From: Chryseobacterium ureilyticum
Lineage (GTDB): Bacteria; Bacteroidota; Bacteroidia; Flavobacteriales; Weeksellaceae
Length of the DNA: 64,000 bases
Reading direction: 5' to 3'
Assembly (NCBI RefSeq): GCF_900156735.1
Contig: NZ_FTOL01000010.1
Location: 1-64,000, forward strand
Each line of letters begins with the position of its first letter. The stretch's first letter is position 1. The notes under the pieces are model-generated. The model saw nothing but the letters and a program-made list of their open reading frames with translations, did not search any database and was not told the DNA's origin. Shown here piece after piece: positions 40,695 to 49,593 of this stretch. The translations under genes were made by a program, and so were the position numbers.

Positions 40695-42065
40695 TTATTT
40701 AACAGTTTGATAATAAATGATTTTAGAAAGAAAATTTTTGGACTTTTCATTTTTGAGTCTGTTCATCAGATCATTTTTGAGTTTCTGATTATTCTTCTCT
40801 TTGGCATATTCCATAAGACATTTTTCACTGAAATTAATAGCCGTAAAATGATAATTAACAGCGAAATCTTTACGTTTCATATTTTGTGAAGTGATAAAAC
40901 CGCCCCAATTAATATAACTGCAAATTAAAATTGTTGCATAAAAATACCAAACCATAGTATTAAACAGGAATGCATTTCTTTTTCTTTTCTGAATTTTAAT
41001 AAATGTCAAAACAAGCCCAATCAAAGATAAAAGCAGGAAAGCAAAAACTCCGAGTCTTTTGTAGGTGAAGCCATAATTGATGATATATTCATAGTTTTTC
41101 ACAGCGGCAGATATGATCAGTACAGCATTCAGAAAGATCCATATTTTGGCTAGTACTTTCAATAATTTTGCCTTAGGATCGAAATTGAACCCTGATTTAA
41201 AGTAAAACATAATCACCAAAATTGCCATAATGATAGACATGATCACGGCGTTTACTCTTTCATGGGTTTCTTCGGAAAGTTGAATGGATGTTTTTGATAC
41301 TTCATAAAACTGTTCGTAATTGTAGGTAATAATGAAAAATACCAATAAGATATTCAGACAAAAGAAAGATACTATTCCGCTTATTCTCTCGGAATCGACA
41401 TCAAGGAATGAGTAAGTAGACTTTGGTATTTGAGCATCTTTATTAAAATCATTATTCAAAACGTGATTTGTTTTGTAGATCAATTTTTCAACGGCATAAT
41501 TCCAATAATTAAAGGCAATAAAAAATCCTAAAACGATAAGACAGAATAGCTGCCAAAGATTTATATCCAATTCATAATCTGTAAAAAGGGACGCAAAGTG
41601 ATCACTTCCTGCTGCATAAATACCGAAGAAAACGGATAAAAGTACCAACGGAATCAATACAAATGCCATGATCTTCTGCCATAATCCGGAAACATTTCTT
41701 TGGGGCATCCATTTGTCAAAGTCAAAAAATCGACAAAAGGAGGTAAGGCAATTAACAACAAAAACAGGTATAAGGAAAAGGATCTTCATCTTTTTGTTTT
41801 TTGCTTTATAGGAAAGTAAAAGCAGTGAACTTACAACGGCAAGAAAAGACGGAAAATCACCATACCAGGCAAAGGCAATACTGGAGAGAATGCTTGTAGC
41901 TGTAAGAATGTAGAATGTTCTCGTTTTGTTTCTTTCTATAGTTTTAAAAAAGGTTAGAACAGCATACAGAATTCCTAGAATCCCGAAGTTTAATCCAAGA
42001 TCCTGGTCGTAAAACAGAATAACAAATGAGAGGGTTGTGAGAAATATATAATGATGTGTTTTCAT
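40695..42065 (-). CDS. polytopic membrane protein, DUF4153/DUF4173-like
   Basis: This 456-aa protein has about ten to twelve hydrophobic segments spread through its length. One characteristic stretch (FFGIYAAGSDHFASLFTDYELDINLWQ) precedes a segment FFIAFNYWNYAVEKL. This resembles the DUF4153/DUF4173 group of membrane proteins, whose function is unknown. I am unsure which of the two it belongs to. It is last of a leftward run of membrane-protein genes (43965 to 40695) that includes a winged-helix regulator. Confidence 0.65.
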   Translation of the reverse strand: MKTHHYIFLTTLSFVILFYDQDLGLNFGILGILYAVLTFFKTIERNKTRTFYILTATSILSSIAFAWYGDFPSFLAVVSSLLLLSYKAKNKKMKILFLIPVFVVNCLTSFCRFFDFDKWMPQRNVSGLWQKIMAFVLIPLVLLSVFFGIYAAGSDHFASLFTDYELDINLWQLFCLIVLGFFIAFNYWNYAVEKLIYKTNHVLNNDFNKDAQIPKSTYSFLDVDSERISGIVSFFCLNILLVFFIITYNYEQFYEVSKTSIQLSEETHERVNAVIMSIIMAILVIMFYFKSGFNFDPKAKLLKVLAKIWIFLNAVLIISAAVKNYEYIINYGFTYKRLGVFAFLLLSLIGLVLTFIKIQKRKRNAFLFNTMVWYFYATILICSYINWGGFITSQNMKRKDFAVNYHFTAINFSEKCLMEYAKEKNNQKLKNDLMNRLKNEKSKNFLSKIIYYQTVK

Positions 42066-42118
42066 GATGTTTAGAAATTTTAAAGGTTAGACCAAGAGAT
42101 AAAAGACTTATCATTTTT

Positions 42119-42604
42119 TTAGTATAAAACAACTGTGTCCTTCTGCTGGACAAAATTTTTCAGATGATCAAAATTCTGCCATAACAACTCTTCGAAATCC
42201 CAATGATGAAAAGTTCTCATGTTTTGTCCTTTCCTGTACGCCTTGATATAAATCTTCACATATTCAGGGAGAATAAATGTTCCTAAAACGATTACCGCAA
42301 GAAGATGGGCGTTGAGTTTTCCGTTTCCTAGCAAGAGATATTGCATGGCAATTTCGTCTTCGAAGTTGGTTCCACAACCGGTAATCAGGTGATGAACGTC
42401 ATGATTTTCCATTTTGGGAATCATAGAAAACCCATGTTTATGGTAGAATTCGCCAAGCTTTCGTCCTAATGAGTCTTCCTGAAATTCCAACAGTTGTTTT
42501 TCATTGAACTGCCATTGTCTTTTTTTCTTTTTGAAATATTTTCTGTAGAGCTTTTGAGTTTTATCGTACACAAAAAGCAGAAACTGAACGCGTATTTTTT
42601 TCAT
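42119..42604 (-). CDS. Coq4-like family protein
   Basis: This 161-aa soluble protein has the Coq4 metal-binding motif HDVHHLITG...(about residues 71-79) followed by an acidic residue (FEDEIAMQYLLLGNG). Coq4 proteins are helical scaffolds or decarboxylase/hydroxylase partners in ubiquinone synthesis. Flavobacteria normally use menaquinone, so a different, unknown role is likely here. It is preceded by 11 nt after a small membrane gene and followed by the DUF4153-like gene, all leftward. Confidence 0.7.
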   Translation of the reverse strand: MKKIRVQFLLFVYDKTQKLYRKYFKKKKRQWQFNEKQLLEFQEDSLGRKLGEFYHKHGFSMIPKMENHDVHHLITGCGTNFEDEIAMQYLLLGNGKLNAHLLAVIVLGTFILPEYVKIYIKAYRKGQNMRTFHHWDFEELLWQNFDHLKNFVQQKDTVVLY

Positions 42605-42615
42605 TGTGTATTATT

Positions 42616-42909
42616 TTAATTAAGGTTAAGTCCTATTAAAGCATAAATTATGGCTATTGGAATATTAATCATCAGTATACCTATAGCTTTGAGACAAGCA
42701 TCAGATCTTGACGGAATAACAACAGCCGATAAAAGAAGAATAAGTATGATCAGCAGATTTAGAGCTGAGCCAACAATTAGTAAGAGAAATCCTCCTATAG
42801 CAAAATCTTCCTCCTTGGTGATTAGGTATCCAAACAGACACATATTTCCCAGTAAAAAGCAAAGTCCAAAAACCGACTTTCCTATATTAATAATATCCTG
42901 ATCTTTCAT
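42616..42909 (-). CDS. small membrane protein
   Basis: This 97-aa protein has three hydrophobic segments (about 9-28, 36-64, 72-94). No family is recognised. It starts 35 nt downstream (in transcription direction) of the palindrome at 42945-42961, which suggests it is controlled together with the regulator next door. Confidence 0.6.
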   Translation of the reverse strand: MKDQDIINIGKSVFGLCFLLGNMCLFGYLITKEEDFAIGGFLLLIVGSALNLLIILILLLSAVVIPSRSDACLKAIGILMINIPIAIIYALIGLNLN

Positions 42910-42944
42910 AATTTTACAATAGTTTCAAATTAAAAAAACAAAGA

Positions 42945-42961
42945 ACTTTGAATTACAAAGT
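42945..42961. promoter_or_regulatory. palindromic operator-like site, copy 1
   Basis: ACTTTG-AATTA-CAAAGT is a perfect inverted repeat with a 5-nt spacer between the regulator gene and the 42616-42909 gene. The minus-strand half reads TTACTTTG, near a -7 box. An identical 17-bp site is at 43973-43989. Confidence 0.55.
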
Positions 42962-42983
42962 AAATTTTCAAAAAAATATAGGA

Positions 42984-43274
42984 CTATCGCCCCAATAATT
43001 TTTCAAGTGCATCCAGATGATCAGTAAATGCCTGTCTCCCACTTTGTGTGACTCGGTAAGAGGTTTTGGGCTTTTTACCTACAAATTCTTTTTTCACTTC
43101 TATATATCCTACTTTCTCCAAAGCGTTACTGTGGCTGGCAAGATTTCCGTCTGTAATTTCCAGCAATCCTTTCATTTCAGAGAAATCAACCCAATCGTTC
43201 ACCATAAGAACGGACATAATGCCCAATCTTACACGGCTTTCAAATTCTTTATTGAGTTGACTGATTTTGATCAT
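42984..43274 (-). CDS. winged-helix transcriptional regulator
   Basis: This 96-aa single-domain winged-helix protein belongs to the PF13601/MarR-like group. Its middle (FSEMKGLLEITDGNLASHSNALEKVGYIEVKKEFVG) is the recognition helix and start of the wing; KKPKTSYRVTQSGRQAF is the wing and the conserved T-x-x-G. Such regulators usually repress adjacent membrane-protein genes. Two identical palindromes nearby (42945-42961 and 43973-43989) are its plausible operators. It lies 73 nt after the membrane-protein gene 43348-43965. Confidence 0.85.
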   Translation of the reverse strand: MIKISQLNKEFESRVRLGIMSVLMVNDWVDFSEMKGLLEITDGNLASHSNALEKVGYIEVKKEFVGKKPKTSYRVTQSGRQAFTDHLDALEKLLGR

Positions 43275-43347
43275 AATAGGTAAAGGTTGCAGCTATTAAA
43301 ATGCAGATTATGGCGAATAGCATCCTAAGGGACTGCAAATTTAGTTT

Positions 43348-43965
43348 TTATTTATATTTTTTATGCATAATAAGTCCATAAACTATATGCAAAACACCGA
43401 AGCCTACTGCCCAGAAGAATAATCCCCAACCTAAAAAGAAAAGAGAAAATAAGCCAAGAGTTACTTCACAATATCCAAGATATTTTACATCTGGTAAGGT
43501 GTATCTCTCAGCACTGATTAATCCTAATCCATAGAATACTAAAGTTGTAGGAGCAATCCAAACTATTAATTGATGATAAATAAGAGCAGCGCAGAAAATT
43601 CCTCCCGCCGCCAACGGAACTGCAAAGGTTGCTAAAAGACGTTTGGTAGTGGCATCCCAAATCTTTAATCCTTTCTTTTTACTTTTATTGGCTGTAAAAA
43701 TATATCCACTTAAAACAGCCACCACTAGAACTACCAATCCAGTGATCACTAATTCCTGAACCAATGCCGGTGTAAAGCTAAGTCTGCCCCCGTTAATGTA
43801 CTCTACTTTTTTACTTTCCATAGCAAAATAGGCATATCCGGCACCTAAAAGTGCTACTATACCAGCCACCACTCCGGAGAGTCCGCTCAAAGAAATAAAT
43901 CTGGAAGACCGCTCCATCATGGAACGGATGTGGGATAAGTCTTCGTGATAATTTTTCGAATCCAT
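43348..43965 (-). CDS. membrane protein paired with winged-helix regulator
   Basis: This 205-aa protein has an N-terminal soluble helix (DLSHIRSMMERSSRFISLSGLSG) and about five to six hydrophobic segments. The sequence LSGVVAGIVALLGAGYAYF is followed by three helices toward the C-terminus. The same build, always next to a small winged-helix regulator, is familiar from Bacteroidota genomes; function unknown. The promoter at 43984-44014 overlaps the palindromic operator. Confidence 0.7.
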   Translation of the reverse strand: MDSKNYHEDLSHIRSMMERSSRFISLSGLSGVVAGIVALLGAGYAYFAMESKKVEYINGGRLSFTPALVQELVITGLVVLVVAVLSGYIFTANKSKKKGLKIWDATTKRLLATFAVPLAAGGIFCAALIYHQLIVWIAPTTLVFYGLGLISAERYTLPDVKYLGYCEVTLGLFSLFFLGWGLFFWAVGFGVLHIVYGLIMHKKYK

Positions 43966-43972
43966 AAAAAGA

Positions 43973-44014
43973 ACTTTGAATTACAAAGTTATAAATTTTT
44001 ATCAATCAACAAAA
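43973..44014 (-). promoter_or_regulatory. promoter overlapping palindromic operator, copy 2
   Basis: The 17-bp palindrome ACTTTGAATTACAAAGT (43973-43989) overlaps an exact -7 box TAACTTTG (43984-43991, minus strand). TTTTG at 44010-44014 is 18 nt upstream. A protein bound to the palindrome would cover the -7 region, which suggests repression by the nearby winged-helix protein. Confidence 0.65.
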
Positions 44015-44071
44015 TATTTTTTACTGAAATTTGAATTCATCAAACTGTTTCGACTTAATCATTCATAAAAA

Positions 44072-44094
44072 AGCCGCTGAATAGATCAACGGCT
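44072..44094 (-). terminator. terminator of enoyl-CoA hydratase gene
   Basis: A 9-bp stem with one G-T pair (minus strand AGCCGTTGA / TCAGCGGCT) is followed by T6. It lies 24 nt past the stop of 44118-44882. Confidence 0.85.
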
Positions 44095-44117
44095 CAATAT
44101 TTTAAATTGGCTGAAAG

Positions 44118-44882
44118 TTATTTTGCTCTCAGTCTTTCTTTAATTGCTTCGATATTCTTTTTGGCTGAATCTTCTAAAATAAGGCTTGCACTCATATGAA
44201 TTCTTGCCGGCATCAACTCATTGAAATGATCTGTACCTTCCCATGATACTTTTTTGATCAACGCTAATGCTTCTTTGCTTCTTGATGCTAAAGTCTGTAA
44301 AAATTTCTCCAGTTTTTCATCCATTTCGTGAATATTTTCTGATACAGAGTGATAAACGTTGTGCTGCTCTGCCCATTCTGCAGATCTGAAGTCTGCATCG
44401 ATAGCCATTGCAGAGAATTGTGATTTTCCGATTTTTCTTTCCACATAAGGTCCGATTACGAAAGGTCCGATCCCTAAATTGATCTCAGTAAGTGCCAATG
44501 CTGAATCTTTTGTTGCAAAACAGTAATCTGCTCCGCATGCAATTCCTACTCCACCGCCTGTTGTTTTTCCTTGAACTCTTACCACTACGATTTTGCCACA
44601 ATTTCTCATGGCATTCAGAACTTTTGCAAAACCTCCGAAAAATTTTGTAGAAGCTTCAAGTTCTTCAATAGCTAAAAGTTCATCAAAGCTTGCTCCTGCA
44701 CAGAATGCTTTTTCACCTTCACTTTTTACCAGGATTGCTTTTACCTCATCTTTTGCTCCTTCATCTAAAATAGTCTGAGCCAGTTTTTCTAAAATAGCAC
44801 CTGGAAGGGAATTGCTTTTTGGGGTTCCAAAGGTGATTTCAGCAATATTATTTTTAATTTCTGATACTACGAATTCGTTCAT
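44118..44882 (-). CDS. enoyl-CoA hydratase/isomerase family protein
   Basis: This 254-aa crotonase-fold protein has the oxyanion-hole regions EKAFCAGASFDELL and GKTTGGGVGIACGADYCFATKDS. The catalytic-loop region reads LTEINLGIGPFVIGPYVERKIG. The substrate cannot be read. It is separated from the paa cluster by about 6 kb and stands alone, so a role as the missing PaaF-type hydratase is possible but unsupported. A TATTTTTG box at 44905-44912 is its likely -7 element. Confidence 0.82.
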   Translation of the reverse strand: MNEFVVSEIKNNIAEITFGTPKSNSLPGAILEKLAQTILDEGAKDEVKAILVKSEGEKAFCAGASFDELLAIEELEASTKFFGGFAKVLNAMRNCGKIVVVRVQGKTTGGGVGIACGADYCFATKDSALALTEINLGIGPFVIGPYVERKIGKSQFSAMAIDADFRSAEWAEQHNVYHSVSENIHEMDEKLEKFLQTLASRSKEALALIKKVSWEGTDHFNELMPARIHMSASLILEDSAKKNIEAIKERLRAK

Positions 44883-45196
44883 TTTTATTTTTATTGGATT
44901 CTTACAAAAATACTAATTACAGTGGTTTTGAGGAAACTTAGGAAGCATAATTTTCAGTATAAAAGCCGGAAAATCAGGATAGGAAATTATGATTGAATAA
45001 GGAATTACTGATTATTGGCTAAAAAGTATAAAAATATCCCTTTACGTAGAAATACGGAGTGCTCAATTTGGTATTTTCTACTCTAGTACTGCCTTGGGAA
45101 TAGTTGTTCCTTTGGGTAAGAAAATAAACCATTAAAGGCGGAATCTGAAAAGCCCAGGAACAGAGTAGGAAATTAAAGCTTAAAAAAACTATTATT
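44883..45196. other. intergenic spacer, divergent
   Basis: About 310 nt between divergent genes. It holds a -7-like box (44905-44912, minus strand) for the hydratase gene and no clear rightward promoter. The frame at 45019-45222 on the minus strand overlaps the next gene's start and has no recognisable features, so I do not call it. Confidence 0.4.
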
Positions 45197-45745
45197 ATGG
45201 ACGAGTACATTGGAATTATCAAATTATTTGCAGGAAATTTTGCACCAAGAGGCTGGATGTTCTGTGACGGAAGCTTATTAAGAATTTCACAAAACAGTGC
45301 TTTGTTTTCAATTTTGGGAACAACGTACGGAGGAAATGGTATTGATACTTTCGCTCTTCCAAATCTTAAAGGAAAAATGGCTTTAGGTGCAGGAAATGTA
45401 AATGCAAACGAATATTATCCTTTGGGAGTGACGGCTGGAACAACTCAGAATACACTTTTAGCTGCTAACTTACCAAGTATTGCTGGTGGTTTTCAGCTTA
45501 GAATCAAAAATCAGAATGCGAATAGTGTAACTCCTACTGCCACTTCTTCTTTTGCTATTACAGGAATTCCTAACGGAAGGGATTTCAGCCCAGTTCCCAA
45601 TTTTATAGATGCAGATCCTGATACTACTCTCAATATGAAATCAATAATGTATACAGGGCAAAATCTTCCGGTAAACAATATGCCTCCATATCTTGGATTG
45701 AATTATATTATCTGTGTTGAAGGTACTTACCCTTCTCGTAGCTAA
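45197..45745 (+). CDS. phage tail collar-domain protein (Mdp-like)
   Basis: This 182-aa protein is of the microcystin-dependent-protein / tail collar type. MDEYIGIIKLFAGNFAPRGWMFCDGSLLRI is the collar-domain start (with FAPRGW...CDG), then LGTTYGGNGIDTFALPNLKGKMALGAG. MPPYLGLNYIICVEGTYPSR is the typical C-terminus. In Bacteroidota such genes often occur in tandem sets outside prophages, perhaps as parts of contractile injection or surface structures. Here it is single and no phage genes are near. Its real role is unknown. Confidence 0.85.
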   Translation: MDEYIGIIKLFAGNFAPRGWMFCDGSLLRISQNSALFSILGTTYGGNGIDTFALPNLKGKMALGAGNVNANEYYPLGVTAGTTQNTLLAANLPSIAGGFQLRIKNQNANSVTPTATSSFAITGIPNGRDFSPVPNFIDADPDTTLNMKSIMYTGQNLPVNNMPPYLGLNYIICVEGTYPSRS

Positions 45746-45880
45746 AAATATTAAAACTAATAACAGAATTTCACTATCAGAAAACGTTTTTTTATTAATG
45801 TCTGATAGGGTTGGTAGAGGTAAAGACGCAATTCTCTTCTTTTGCAAAACAGTTTTTAAAATGTAAAATTTCTGTGTCTT

Positions 45881-45888
45881 TACTTTTG
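45881..45888 (+). promoter_or_regulatory. -7 box of T9SS protein gene
   Basis: An exact TACTTTTG lies 47 nt before the ATG at 45936. No clear TTG is at the right distance. Confidence 0.45.
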
Positions 45889-45935
45889 CCTTCAATTACT
45901 AATTTTTTAAAACCTAATTTTTTAAAACAGAAATC

Positions 45936-46763
45936 ATGAAAAGCACTACTTTTTTTATTATCTGTAGCATGCTCATTTCAATTTTTTCATTTGGGCAGAC
46001 AAGTACAGAATTATTTGAAACTGAATCTTCCGAATCTACAAGTTTTACGGACAACGGTGTAATATTCAACATTATTTCCCATGTGTCTAATTTTGATATT
46101 ATCAACAGAGCCGCTACTGGCTGGAACGGACCTAGTACCTCAATTGACAATAGATATATTGATAACACCGGAAGTGTAGGTCCTGAATTTGCCTCTTTCA
46201 GTATAAGAACTACATCAAATCTCTTTAAAGTCAATAGATTTTGGGTATATGTTTCGAACCAATACTCCAATCAAAATGTAACAGGGTCCCTTACTATAAC
46301 AGGAAAACTTAGCGGAGTAACAAAATTTTCAAGAACCAAATCCTCAAATTTTAATACATCAATAAGTACCACCAATGGGTATACTCTTATTGATCTGACT
46401 AACCTGGATGGGCAAAACTATTCAAATATTATTATTGATCAGCTCCAGCTAACTCTTGGTGGTAATTTTTACTATATAGCGCTGGATTCATTCACTTGGG
46501 TGAAGGACAGTAATATTGTATTAGGAACATCAGAGTCCAAATTGTCATCAAAAAGTTTGAATGTATATCCGAATCCTACAAAAGGACCTCTTTCTATAAA
46601 GGCAGAAAAAAATTCTGAGGCGAAAATTTATAGTGCTGAAGGTAAAACCCTAAAAACAGTTCAGCTTCAAAAAGGTTCTAATGATACCAATATCTCAGAT
46701 CTACCAAAAGGAGTCTATTTTATAAGAACCGCCAACGAATCCACTAAAGTCATTAAAGACTAA
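45936..46763 (+). CDS. T9SS type A sorting domain-containing secreted protein
   Basis: This 275-aa protein has a signal peptide (1-20, ending FSFG|Q) and a beta-sandwich-like body of about 170 residues without catalytic motifs. The C-terminal type A sorting domain (about 205-275) reads LNVYPNPTKGPLSIKAEKN then KTVQLQKGSNDTNISDLPKG and VYFIRTANESTKVIKD. It is exported by the type IX system. A binding or adhesion role is possible. It is followed by a terminator at 46823-46855. Confidence 0.85.
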   Translation: MKSTTFFIICSMLISIFSFGQTSTELFETESSESTSFTDNGVIFNIISHVSNFDIINRAATGWNGPSTSIDNRYIDNTGSVGPEFASFSIRTTSNLFKVNRFWVYVSNQYSNQNVTGSLTITGKLSGVTKFSRTKSSNFNTSISTTNGYTLIDLTNLDGQNYSNIIIDQLQLTLGGNFYYIALDSFTWVKDSNIVLGTSESKLSSKSLNVYPNPTKGPLSIKAEKNSEAKIYSAEGKTLKTVQLQKGSNDTNISDLPKGVYFIRTANESTKVIKD

Positions 46764-46822
46764 TAACACAAGACATCCATATAAGTGCTTGTTCCCATAA
46801 AGATTCTAATTCAAGAATGACA

Positions 46823-46855
46823 AAACCCCTTAAATATTAAGGGGTTTGTTTTTTT
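46823..46855. terminator. terminator, convergent T9SS gene / helicase gene
   Basis: An 11-bp stem AAACCCCTTAA / TTAAGGGGTTT around ATA is followed by T7 on the plus strand. It touches the stop codon of the leftward helicase gene, so the convergent genes nearly share it. Confidence 0.85.
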
Positions 46856-49544
46856 ATCTGGTCCATTTATGAAGATGTTCTATTCTTCCGTTTCTTTTTA
46901 ATAAAGCTTCAAATCTTAGTTTTAAAAGAATTTTTCGTCCTTCAATACTTCTTGTGAAAACGAGTTCAGATTTCCCGATGATCTTATTCCAGCTTTTGTT
47001 AAAGAAGTCTGCGCTTTTTTTATTTTTTGAAAATATTTCCGGTATTGGATAGTACAGATCTTTTTTCATAAAGAAAAAGCTTTTCTTCTGCTTCAGTAAG
47101 TATTTCGGATTATCTACCTGAGAAACCAATTCCTGTAATGTCTGTATGAATTGTGTATTTTCATATTGGCTTCCTCCTTTAAGGTAACAGAATGCTCCTT
47201 CATTAGTATTGGCAGCGCTTACAATGGTGAGTTTTTCAAAAGGAGTTCTGATAACTCTTTCATAGATCAGTCCGTTCAATACAACCTCAGCAAGAGCGCC
47301 AAGCTGTTTTCCGACATCTTTATATTTCATATATTGTCTTGCTGATCTGTATAATTTTCTTCCGTATACAATAAAACCGGCTCCTCCAAAAAGGGAAATG
47401 ATTATCGAAAAGCTTTTCATAGAATCGATTTCCTGTATATTTCTGAGTATTCCGAACAAAAGATTCTGCCAGAACAATAAAACGGAAGATGCCATTACTT
47501 TGACCATATTTCCGGACATTTTACTAACGTAATCCATTTTCATTTCCTCCATGGCTGTCATATTCATGGTAGGAACCTGTATTTCTTCTACTAAAATATT
47601 TCCCTGATCAAGAGCGTTTGTCCATCGTCCTGTAAGTTCTGCCCTATTTGCAGCAAGATGAAAAAACGTCTTATTAACTTCTGGAATTTCTTCTTTATGG
47701 GCAATGACGTTAATATTGAGTCTTTCAAAGTTGTTCTCAATGGTAGGATTCTCTTTATTGGAAATTCCGACAAAGGTTTTAAATCTGCGTTTCATAATTC
47801 CCAGATCCTGCCCACCATTTTCATCCTTAGCATCAAAGCATACAAGATGCCATATATTTCCAGTTTTATTAGGGATATCTTTATCTGTTCTTATCACTCT
47901 ACCTCTCATTTGATTGGAAAGAACGAAAGAACTCACAAAGCTTGCTAAAATCAGTGTATTCATCTTCGGAGCGTCCCAGCCTTCACCCAATAATGATTTT
48001 GTTCCAATTAAAACCTGAATGCCTCCGCTTTGGAAAACTTCTGTAATAATGTGTACAATGGCATGCTTTATTTGATCTGTAAGACTAATGATAAGATATT
48101 CGGGATCATAGCTCAATGGTATAACTGATATTCCTGATAATGACTTTCGGGTACACAGCTCATCAAACATATCTTTCGAGCTTGCCGGAATGATTACGAG
48201 ACTTCCTGTAAGAACTCCTATTTTTTTATGTTGAAAATTCTCTCTTCTTAATTTTTCAAAGATTGGAACGGCTCCTATTTTATCAAGATTAATTGTATTT
48301 TGGGTTCCGTTATTTAGATATTCCTTTTTAATAAAATCAGTAAGAATTACCATTCTGAGGTTTTCCTTCAACACTGAAAATTCATGATCAGCAATGTCTT
48401 TTATTCCCTGAAGTTTCCCGATACTTGAATTAAGAATCTGATTTAAATTTTTACTATTAAAAAAGCTCAATGTTTTCTTTTCTAAAAAGCCATTCCTTTT
48501 TAATCTGTTTCCAAGGTCTGTACGGTGTTCTTCAAAATCTTTGAAATGAACTTCATCGATCAGTAGATAAAAGTCAAGCAGCTCTTCCAGCCAAATAAAA
48601 TCAAATTCAGGAACATATTTTTGCTGATCACCGATAATTTCAAAATGAACCTCAGCAATTTCTTTTCCCCTAAAATTAAGATAAACCAACCCTGAGGTGT
48701 AGGAGGAAATATTTTCATAGATCCATTCCAAATGTTCCCGTGGGTTATTATAAACGGGATGTTGTTCTATGGCTTTCAAAAGGGTTTCATCATTTTTGAT
48801 CTCTTCAAAAAAGCCGAGCGCCTGTGTGTGATAATATTCTATTTTTTTCTGTTCTTCCTCTGAAGGCAGTGTAAAATGTACAAGATCCTGATGTGGACAA
48901 AGATCGCCTTCTAGCATCAGTTCAGGAACGGATATCTCTACATCAATAGGACCGTTCAGCTTGATGTACTTCTGCCATTCACTCCCTGAAACATCAAAAG
49001 GAGGTGTAGCGGTGAGAGAAACTACGGTAGGCTCAATTTTTTCCTTCAGTTCCATGAGGCTTCTCCACCACGCATTTTTCAGATGGTGGGCTTCATCCAG
49101 AATAAGGGTTCCTACTTTTTGTTTTTGTAGTTTCTTTATAATTTCAGAAAAGGGAACTTTTGAAGATTTCCCTACTGCATTACTCTCTTCTTCTTCCTCT
49201 GCTGTTTCAGAAGCAGAATGAATTCCCTGATAAGTAGTAACAGTGATTATTCCCGGGTTTTTAATGTCTGATGATATCCAGTCGGGAATAGTTTCTGTAT
49301 TGAGAAAAAGCTCACAGAATCTTTGAATCCATTGGTTTTTGATTGCCAGTGTTGGGGCTACAATAAGAGCAGGTTTACCAAGCCTTAGCATTATTTCCAG
49401 TCCAAGTACTGTTTTTCCTGATCCCGGAGGTGCAGAAACATGCAGATGATTATCTGAAAGATAGGTATCAAGATTATCAAGAAATTTTTTCTGATAAGTA
49501 CGCCAACTGTATTTGAAGATTGTGTCTTTTGGGAAAACATTCAT
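46854..49544 (-). CDS. SF2 DEAD/DEAH helicase with predicted membrane hairpin
   Basis: This 896-aa superfamily-2 helicase starts at the ATG at 49544 (a GTG lies two codons upstream). The first RecA domain has APPGSGKTVL (Walker A), ILDEAHHLKN (DEAH box) and SLTATPP (motif III). A long insert precedes the second RecA domain, which has LIGTKSLLGEGWDAP and QMRGRVIRTD (motif VI). Residues about 683-700 (VMASSVLLFWQNLLFGIL) and 711-730 (SFSIIISLFGGAGFIVYG) are hydrophobic enough to be a membrane hairpin, which is unusual for a helicase. A C-terminal domain of about 160 aa is unrecognised. It follows the SMUG2 glycosylase gene by 49 nt. Confidence 0.8.
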   Translation of the reverse strand: MNVFPKDTIFKYSWRTYQKKFLDNLDTYLSDNHLHVSAPPGSGKTVLGLEIMLRLGKPALIVAPTLAIKNQWIQRFCELFLNTETIPDWISSDIKNPGIITVTTYQGIHSASETAEEEEESNAVGKSSKVPFSEIIKKLQKQKVGTLILDEAHHLKNAWWRSLMELKEKIEPTVVSLTATPPFDVSGSEWQKYIKLNGPIDVEISVPELMLEGDLCPHQDLVHFTLPSEEEQKKIEYYHTQALGFFEEIKNDETLLKAIEQHPVYNNPREHLEWIYENISSYTSGLVYLNFRGKEIAEVHFEIIGDQQKYVPEFDFIWLEELLDFYLLIDEVHFKDFEEHRTDLGNRLKRNGFLEKKTLSFFNSKNLNQILNSSIGKLQGIKDIADHEFSVLKENLRMVILTDFIKKEYLNNGTQNTINLDKIGAVPIFEKLRRENFQHKKIGVLTGSLVIIPASSKDMFDELCTRKSLSGISVIPLSYDPEYLIISLTDQIKHAIVHIITEVFQSGGIQVLIGTKSLLGEGWDAPKMNTLILASFVSSFVLSNQMRGRVIRTDKDIPNKTGNIWHLVCFDAKDENGGQDLGIMKRRFKTFVGISNKENPTIENNFERLNINVIAHKEEIPEVNKTFFHLAANRAELTGRWTNALDQGNILVEEIQVPTMNMTAMEEMKMDYVSKMSGNMVKVMASSVLLFWQNLLFGILRNIQEIDSMKSFSIIISLFGGAGFIVYGRKLYRSARQYMKYKDVGKQLGALAEVVLNGLIYERVIRTPFEKLTIVSAANTNEGAFCYLKGGSQYENTQFIQTLQELVSQVDNPKYLLKQKKSFFFMKKDLYYPIPEIFSKNKKSADFFNKSWNKIIGKSELVFTRSIEGRKILLKLRFEALLKRNGRIEHLHKWTR

Positions 49545-49593
49545 GATCACAATTTAATAAAAAACTGCCATTGAATCATGAAAAATAGGATGG

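Noticed and set aside
44118-44882. This hydratase as paaF of the phenylacetate cluster
   Set aside because: It is 6 kb away, separated by unrelated operons and terminators; the substrate cannot be inferred.
45197-45745. Prophage, because of the tail collar protein
   Set aside because: Single gene; no integrase, portal, terminase or other phage gene nearby. Such collar-domain genes are common outside phages in Bacteroidota.
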